Below the pieces are notes generated by a model that was given only the letters and a program-made list of their open reading frames with translations, ran no database searches and had not been told where the DNA came from. From NCBI RefSeq assembly GCF_033115175.1, contig NC_084835.1, forward strand, positions 97,680,448-97,744,447: a stretch of 64,000 bases of DNA. The letters run 5' to 3'. The stretch is from Lepus europaeus. Lineage: Eukaryota; Chordata; Mammalia; Lagomorpha; Leporidae. Every line of letters begins with the position of its first letter. The first letter of the stretch is position 1. Position numbers and translations under genes: made by a program. Of the stretch, positions 58,155-64,000 are shown piece by piece.

Positions 58155-58492
58155 TTAGCTGAAATTAAGGCAATATTTATTCAGTTTCCTTGTAATCACA
58201 TTACCTAAGGCATATGTGGTGGCTGTTTGGCAAGGATACGATCTCTTTTAAGGCCTCTTATGGTTGGCTTTTAGCTCCGAAGTACATCATAGTTGGTGTG
58301 AATGTGAGAGAGCCTACTTGTGGCACAGGCTCTTATTCACGACCAATGCACTCCTGCCTCACTATGGGCTGAGCGAACTCAATCCCTGCTCCTGAGGCAG
58401 GGCACAGCCGGGGTGGCAGCTGCTCGGATGGTCACCTGCTGGGCCGTGGCCAGGCCAAGTGCGCGTGGGGCCCGGTGGACTCCTTGTTCTCC
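58155..58492 (-). other. ACAA2: ACAA2 3' untranslated region
   Basis: This is sequence between the ACAA2 stop codon and the inferred cleavage site, about 340 nt. It holds no recognisable interspersed repeat, although repeats lie immediately beyond it. The left limit is inferred from the AATAAA at 58176-58181 plus the usual 10-30 nt. An overlapping plus-strand open frame has no recognisable homology and is treated as chance. Confidence 0.75.
58176..58181 (-). promoter_or_regulatory. ACAA2: ACAA2 polyadenylation signal AATAAA
   Basis: A canonical hexamer on the minus strand (TTTATT on plus), about 312 nt past the ACAA2 stop codon. No other canonical hexamer was noticed between the stop and this site. 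Cleavage would fall near 58150-58165. Confidence 0.75.
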
Positions 58493-58577
58493 TCAGGCTG
58501 TGTTCTGAATGATGACTGCGATACCCTGGCCGCCTCCAATGCACGCTGAGCCAACGGCGTATTTTCCACCTCGACGC
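58493..58577 (-). CDS. ACAA2: ACAA2 last coding exon and stop codon
   Basis: After an acceptor ending TTTCCTAG, one base completes the split arginine codon and 27 further codons follow to TGA at 58493-58495. They encode the C-terminus RRGGKYAVGSACIGGGQG...IIQNTA, which gives the same total as the 397-residue human protein if numbering is carried through. The cysteine in SACIGGGQG is Cys382, the general acid/base of the thiolase reaction. The only evident end difference is asparagine where human has serine in the final QSTA. Phase agrees with the preceding exon (AG + G). The polypyrimidine tract before the acceptor is weak. Confidence 0.97.
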
Positions 58578-59772
58578 CTAGGAAAGCAAGCAGCGGCTGA
58601 AATTTACTCTGCTAAAGAGTAGAATCCGCTGTATTAATTCATTAGTCCCATCTGCAGGGTTCACTCTTACTCAGCTCATCTTCTCTATGTCATCTCCAAT
58701 TGTCAGTGTGGACTAACAGTCGTAACGGGTGACAGAATCGGGAAAGGTGCCTGTTTGTAATAAGGAGAAACGAGGGCGACACAGACGAGGGAGCGACCTA
58801 AGGAGGGGGTGGGTCTAGGGGCAGAGGAACTGAAAGACAGGCGCAGGCTCAGGAGTGCTGTGGAAGTAACTCAGGTGCACTCGGCCAGGCTGAGGGAGGG
58901 GAGCTGCACACACAGTCTCTGGTTTGGATGCTGTCAGGGTCTTAAGGGAGCGTCAGAGTAAATTAACCGATGACGTCCTGGTACCACAGGGCAGCTAGTT
59001 TACAAATAGTTTCTGTCTCTTTCACAGAAATTAGATTCTTCTAAAAGAACCACCTGTTCTCCTTCCTCAGTCCTGATACAATGACTTTGAGAAAATTATC
59101 TGAGAACTCCTTTGTACATGTCAATCACTCGTTTTAACTCAGTGAATCATTGAGTGAGACGAGATGACCATTTCTAGCCCGACATGGAGTCTGATTGATT
59201 TTTCAGCCTGAAATATTGGTTTTGTTTGTAATTTTCCTGCTGACAGGGCAAAATGGTCCAAAATACACTGTGCTAGGAGGAAGAGCTGTTATCAGAACTC
59301 CATATGGTCCAACACACAGACCGCCCTCCTGGAACTCTGGAGAAAACAGTCACTCTGCTTCGGTGCCGTAAACGATGGCACCAGAACACGTATTTTTTCT
59401 TCCGTACGTTTCTGTTACCCCTGTAACTGGCTTCCGCTGCAGGTGTCATGACAGCCAGGGCCTGTTATCTCTCACGGCAGTGCCCCAGCACCAGGGAGGA
59501 AGCATTCATACCCCGGTCCCTCCGGGAACACACGCTGAGTGGCTACCCTGTGTACAGAGCAAGCATGAGGAGGAGCTCCGGTCCCAGACGGGGAGCCACT
59601 AACATGCTGGCTGCCTCATTTCCAAGGCCACCTGAACAGCACTGCCTACACCTTGCTCCTGGTAAGCACCAGAGAGGAGGAGTGAAGAATGCTGGAGTGT
59701 TCTAGGAAATCTAAATTAACGCATTTCAACAGAAAACAGCAAGACTGAAACACAGCGATTTCTAGCGAGTAC
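58578..59772 (-). other. ACAA2: ACAA2 last intron
   Basis: A GT-AG intron of 1195 bp. It is notably free of CSINEs, unlike the intron before it. I see no other recognisable element in it. Confidence 0.9.
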
Positions 59773-59927
59773 CTTAATTCATGCACCAGGTGCGCAGTGA
59801 TTCTTGTACCAGATCCGCCCAAAGGGTGCCCCAAAGCGATGGCTCCTCCATTCACATTGGTTTTGCTTGGGTCAAGATCCAAACTCTTCTGAACAGCCAG
59901 GTACTGGGGAGCAAACGCTTCATTCAC
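59773..59927 (-). CDS. ACAA2: ACAA2 penultimate coding exon with GHP catalytic histidine
   Basis: This 155-bp exon has an AG acceptor directly before the GTG of VNEAF and a GT donor (GTACTC) after AG, leaving a split arginine codon. It encodes residues 319-369 by human numbering. They include the NEAF motif and the thiolase signature [17 protein letters not shown], whose histidine is His352, the residue that activates the nucleophilic cysteine. The reading frame is open, with no stop or frameshift, so the allele looks functional. Differences from human are conservative, for example GSGTR for GSGSR. Cys92, the acyl-accepting cysteine, is encoded outside this window. Confidence 0.97.
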
Positions 59928-60269
59928 CTTAAAAAAAATTAACACTGATGAAAAATCCTCAAACTGATTTCTGAGAACAGCCAGTCTGTGGTGTCTTCCT
60001 TTTAAAATTACATCAGAAAGTTTTTGAACTTATCTTTTCTTTCTTTCTTTTTTTTTTTTTTAAGATTTAAAGAGAGAGATTTCCTTTGGTGTATTAGTTA
60101 TTTCCCAGTGCTAAGTAGCACAGGATTAATTATCTAAAATTTTCAAATACTTCCAAAATGTAGAAAGCACATAGTCCATCTTTAAGTACTTCCTTTTCTA
60201 CCTCTTGTTTCCGTTACGTGATTAAGATACCTTTGTTCTAACATTAACATTTAAAAAAAAAAAAATCCG

Positions 60270-60610
60270 GCCGGCGCCGCGGCTCACTAGGCTAATCCTC
60301 CGCCTTGCGGCGCTGGCACACCGGGTTCTAGTCCCGGTCGGGGCACCGATCCTGTCCCGGTTGCCCCTCTTCCAGGCCAGCTCTCTGCTGTGGCTAGGGA
60401 GTGCAGTGGAGGATGGCCCAAGTGCTTGGGCCCTGCACCCCATGGGAGACCAGGAGAAGCACCTGGCTCCTGCCATCGGAACAGCGCGGTGCGCCGGCCG
60501 CAGCGCGCTACCGCGGCGGCCATTGGAGGGTGAACCAACGGCAAAAGGAAGACCTTTCTCTCTGTCTCTCTCTCTCACTGTCCACTCTGCCTGTCAAAAA
60601 AAAAAAAAAA
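60270..60610 (+). mobile_element. CSINE in ACAA2 intron, GC-rich young subtype
   Basis: Opposite to ACAA2. A(n)TCCG repeats on both sides. The right copy abuts the next CSINE. Confidence 0.93.
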
Positions 60611-60613
60611 TCC

Positions 60614-60921
60614 GAGGCAGCACAGTGGTTCAGTGGGTTAAGCCCGCTGCAGCTCCAGCATCCCACGTGGGTTGTGAGTCCCGGCTGCTCTGCCTCTGAT
60701 CCAGCTCCAAGCTTAACATGCCTGGGAAGGCAGAAGATGGCCCGAGTCCTGCAGCCCTGCGCCCATGGAGGAGACCCAGAAGAAGCTGCTGGCTTCGGCC
60801 TGGCCCGGCCCTGATCGTTGTGGCCATTTGGGGAGGGAACCAGCGGATGGAAGACCTCTCTGTTTCTTCTTCTCTACCGCAGTTTTTCAAATAAATAAAT
60901 AAATCTTAAAAAAAAAAAAAT
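60614..60921 (+). mobile_element. CSINE in ACAA2 intron, diverged
   Basis: From GAGGCAGCACAGTGG to an AATAAA-A tail. The younger CSINE landed at its 5' edge. Confidence 0.88.
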
Positions 60922-60949
60922 CACTCCAACCATAAATTTAAGTTTCCTG

Positions 60950-61245
60950 GGCCAAGCAGCTAAGAAGTAGGCTGAGGCACCCACATCCCATATTGAAGGG
61001 CCTGGGTTTGAGTCTCAGCTCTGCTCCAAATTCCAGCTTCCTGCCAGTGCACATCTTGGGAGGTGGGAGGTGGGAGGTACTGGCTTTAAGTATTTGGGTC
61101 CCTGCCACGCACATGGGAGACGTGGACTGGTGGACTGGCTTCCCAGATCGTGGCTCTGGCTGGCCCAGCTCTGCTGTGGGCATTTTGAGTGTGAACCTGT
61201 AGATGGGAGCACACACACCCTCTCTTTCACATAACCTTTTTTAAT
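60950..61245 (+). mobile_element. Older CSINE subtype in ACAA2 intron
   Basis: Variant body TTGGGAGGTGGGAGG and GCCTGGGTTTGAGTCTCAGC head. Confidence 0.82.
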
Positions 61246-61426
61246 AAATTTAAGTTTTCAGTGTCAAAAATTATGACAAACATCAAGCCACAAGATAAAA
61301 GCCAAAGTAGGTGCAGATAGTATGAAACGTCTAGATTTAGCACCATCTAGATAATGCTTTTTTATAAAACAATTTTCAAAGGACTAGACATAGAACATGG
61401 TTTTCTGCTTTTTACAAAAAATATTT

Positions 61427-61583
61427 TTTTCAAAGATTTATTTATTTATTTGAAAGGCAGAGTTGGGGGGTGGGGAGAGAGGAGAGAGAAAGAGAGAGCG
61501 AGAGATATCTTCCACCTGCTGGTTCACTCCCCAGATGGCTGCAACGGCCAGGACTTGGCTGGCCGAAACCAGGTGTCTAAACT
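61427..61583 (-). mobile_element. 5'-truncated CSINE in ACAA2 intron
   Basis: Tail to GGACTTGGCTGGCCGAAACCAGG only. Same orientation as ACAA2. Confidence 0.85.
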
Positions 61584-61699
61584 GCAGTGGAGTTCTGTAC
61601 AGTTCTAAGAAGTTTCCAAATTTTATTTTAGTAAGCAAAATAAGGCTTTGGGCTATACATATAAAAGTAAAGCATATTTTAAATTATTTTTAAATTTTT

Positions 61700-61992
61700 A
61701 TTTTTAAATTTGTGAACGGAGAGAGCGAGCAAGAGTGACAGAGACAGGAAAGGAGCTGTCTCCCATCTACCGATTCATTCCCTAAATGCCCAAAACGGCC
61801 TGGCCTGGGCCGGGCCGAAGTTGGGAGCCAGGAACTCAATCCAGTCGTGCCATGTGGGTGGCAGGGACACTGCTGTCTACCAGCGTGTGCACTAGCAGAA
61901 CGCCGGAGTCAGCAGCCAGAGCTGGCACTGCACCCGGCACGCTGACGGAGCACACGGGCATCTTAACCGACTCCTTTACCGCTAGGCTGAAT
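61700..61992 (-). mobile_element. Older CSINE subtype in ACAA2 intron
   Basis: GGAGAGAGCGAGCAAGAGTG, CCGATTCATTCCCTAAATG, then variant body. Degraded head at CTTTACCGCTAGGC. Confidence 0.75.
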
Positions 61993-62186
61993 GCTTTTCA
62001 CAAGTAAAACATTTTGTTTGGGTGGGGAAAATGGCCAATACGGGGCATGTAATGAAAGTAACACTTAGAAGTGCATCCTGTGAGAAGGTTAGCAGCGTTG
62101 AAACAAAAAGGGCTAGAAAGTGCCCATCCAAAGCCATCCATGCTATAAAGTAGCTGGTTTATTCACATTAAAAACAGAACCCTTAC

Positions 62187-62257
62187 CTCTACCAAATCCA
62201 TGTCCTTAAGACTCAGCCCTGTTTTCTTCAGTGCCCCGTTGATAGCAGGGACAGGAC
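62187..62257 (-). CDS. ACAA2: ACAA2 coding exon, third from last (71 bp)
   Basis: ACAA2 is the mitochondrial matrix 3-ketoacyl-CoA thiolase, which performs the last, thiolytic step of fatty-acid beta-oxidation. Read on the minus strand, an acceptor ending CCTACAG precedes the exon and a donor GTAAGG follows it. The exon opens with two bases completing a split codon, then encodes 23 residues beginning PVPAINGALKK and ending KDMDLVE, matching human ACAA2 residues about 296-318 with few changes. The 71-bp length fits that phase exactly (2 + 23x3). The stretch forms part of the second thiolase-fold domain and carries no catalytic cysteine. No upstream exon was found between here and the right edge, so the preceding intron exceeds 1.7 kb. 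Confidence 0.96.
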
Positions 62258-64000
62258 CTGTAGGAGAATAAGAATCGTATGTAGAAATAAACACCATCTT
62301 ACTTACTCAAAAAGCTTTTCCGTCTTCACTGAACAAGCAAGAAAGAAATTTGAGTTACTAGCAGCCACAGTCTTGCTACTTGGACAACACATAGTAAACG
62401 ATGTGACAATAAGGAAACAGAAAGTGGGACCAAGGTGATAAGCTATTTATGCTGTTAAATTGCAGATGAGAGACTTACATGGAAAGTTCTACCATAAATG
62501 GCTGTGAGAGTCAAAGAGCCAAAGGAGTCATGTGTGGGATTTTAGAGTCAATGACAGACCACACTGGACATCAAATGGCACAGCAGACAGAGTGCTCTCC
62601 TACAAGAAACCACAGGTGTGGCACAGAAGTAACTGGCTCTGCTCTGAATCTTCAGGTCCATCTGGATTAAGAAATAAAAACCCAGCAGCTTCTCCAAGGG
62701 TACAGCAAGATGTGAAACTAAGCGACACTCCAACGGCAGGCAGCGAATTTAAACACAACATGACCCCAACTCAAGAAATGCAAACCGGCCCAACAGGACT
62801 TCTGAAATAAACACTCTCTCCTGGATTTCTGAAATAGCCAATGACAGTTTAACACTGCTCATAATTTTTCAGTGAATTGGCATTTTTTCCTCCAAAAGTT
62901 AAAAAAAAAAGCCTGGTTAGAGACGATCTACTTCTGTTTGCTTTTAGAGAACAAAACTGTCTCAAGTGTCTACAAAGAAACACAGGTGTGATGTTCTGAT
63001 TCCAAGCAGTCACGGGTTCTGCACCGAGTGTCACAGGTGTGCCAGGGTAACACGGAGCTCAGCCTTCACAAACGCTGCAGGAAGACAGATGGAGTGTGAG
63101 CGCATTTTGTCCCCAGGTGAGTCTGCTCTTAGCAACACCTCGTTAACGCTTCCCAACTTAAAGCGCCAGTTCCCTGTGGCTACTGATGTAACACAGAATC
63201 GAAGTCCACATTCTCTTTGAATGTCTCAGGTGGGGGTAGTCACGACTAAAGCGCCAGTTACCCAACGGTCGGGAGCACACCGTCCTGGAGTGGTGAAAGA
63301 CACAAAGAGTGGAGAGCTGACGACGCCATGACGCTGTACACCTGTGCCTGCCTCCCTCAACACAGCATGACCCGACATGCTCGCCTGAGCTCAAGGGCAG
63401 CCAGGAGCAGCAGTGTGCCTGGCAGCTGGCTGAGTTTTAAAGGACTCTTTCCAGGCCCTACTGCTGTTTGCCAGGACTCAGGAAGGCTCAGCATTCTCGT
63501 TAAGAAAAGGAGACGCAGCAGTCCAGGCTCTTGCCGCCGACAGTGAGGGACTTCTCATCAGTTTTGCTTGGAATGGGTTTTCAGTCTTCTATCCGTGAAG
63601 CCCAGTAACAGAAAGCGCTGGAGCAGCTCCAGCAGAGGCTCGAGGTCCCCCCAGCAGCCGCACCGGGCCAGCCCAGGAGTGGCAGGGAGCGCTGTCTTTC
63701 CAGCGCGTGACTTCCCCTGTGCCATCTCCGCTGGGTCCCAGCTCGCTCTCTTTCCTGGGGCTGCTGCTGTTTGGCAGGGCTAAGCACTGCTCTGGGTCAG
63801 ACAGCTGCAGAACCCACATCTGCTCTTCATAAACTGCAGTGACGATCCAGCCCCTGACCGATGCTCAATAACCTATTCTCCCTGCTTATGCGTCAGGTGC
63901 CCGTGCTTCACCCACACTGTAAGTGACAGACGAGCTTCTGGGTGAGGGCAGCACCTGACGCTGCGGGACACTCGCACATAGGCAGCTCAGTTTAAGCAAA
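62258..64000 (-). other. ACAA2: ACAA2 intron, partial, running off the window
   Basis: At least 1743 bp upstream of the 71-bp exon. I searched the minus strand by eye for the preceding exon (the segment ending near GCDPSIMGIG in human) and did not find it. No repeats were recognised here. Confidence 0.8.

Larger units (their letters stand above)
59928..62186 (-). other. ACAA2: ACAA2 intron packed with CSINEs
   Basis: A GT-AG intron of 2259 bp holding five C-repeat SINEs or fragments (listed separately) plus a short T-rich CSINE-like tail near 60045-60085. Remaining sequence is unassigned. Confidence 0.9.

Noticed and set aside
62258-64000. Search for a further upstream ACAA2 exon
   Set aside because: No minus-strand segment matching the preceding thiolase residues was found, so none is reported.

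Overview
The window is mammalian nuclear DNA, almost certainly from a lagomorph and most likely rabbit. The main evidence is about 48 copies or fragments of the tRNA-derived lagomorph C-repeat SINE (CSINE) on both strands, covering roughly a fifth of the window, plus a lagomorph-type L1 3' UTR near 5.3-6.0 kb. Older mammal-wide families are also present: L1M, L2, MIR, Tigger/MER2 and MaLR-like LTRs. Family names come from sequence memory, not from a database search.

Only one protein-coding gene is recognisable. The last three coding exons, the 3' UTR and the poly(A) signal of ACAA2 (mitochondrial 3-ketoacyl-CoA thiolase) lie on the minus strand at about 58.15-62.26 kb. The gene continues beyond the right edge, so the nucleophile-cysteine exon is not here. 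In human, ACAA2 lies downstream of LIPG across a long gene-poor interval. The 58 kb left of ACAA2 fits that interval: no other functional exon is convincing there.

Layout: 1-8.6 kb is CSINEs and a lagomorph L1 3' UTR among unassigned sequence. 8.8-12.7 kb is antisense L1 split by a Tigger transposon and CSINEs. 13-26 kb is sparse unassigned sequence with scattered CSINEs and L2. 26.4-28.4 kb is an L1 3' UTR carrying a Tigger that was itself hit by CSINEs. 28.4-35.4 kb is mostly unassigned, with a long TG/TC microsatellite. 35.4-38.4 kb holds a head-to-head CSINE foldback and a 178-bp inverted duplication about 96% identical. 39.6-43.2 kb holds a decayed class I endogenous retrovirus. 44-47 kb has L1 and MER2 relics. 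47.2-51.2 kb is a nested stack: an L1 ORF2/3' UTR interrupted by four CSINEs, one of them carrying an LTR with a perfect 113-bp tandem repeat and an RPL22L1 processed pseudogene in its tail. 51.6-54.2 kb holds two opposed L2 copies and a MaLR-like LTR. 57.3-58.1 kb is an L1 3' end that stops beside the ACAA2 poly(A) site. 58.2-64 kb is ACAA2.

I found no novel gene system. The notable content is structural: nested insertions with readable target-site duplications, inverted duplications, and one retrocopy. Repeat boundaries are by eye and good to about 5-20 bp unless a target-site duplication is given.
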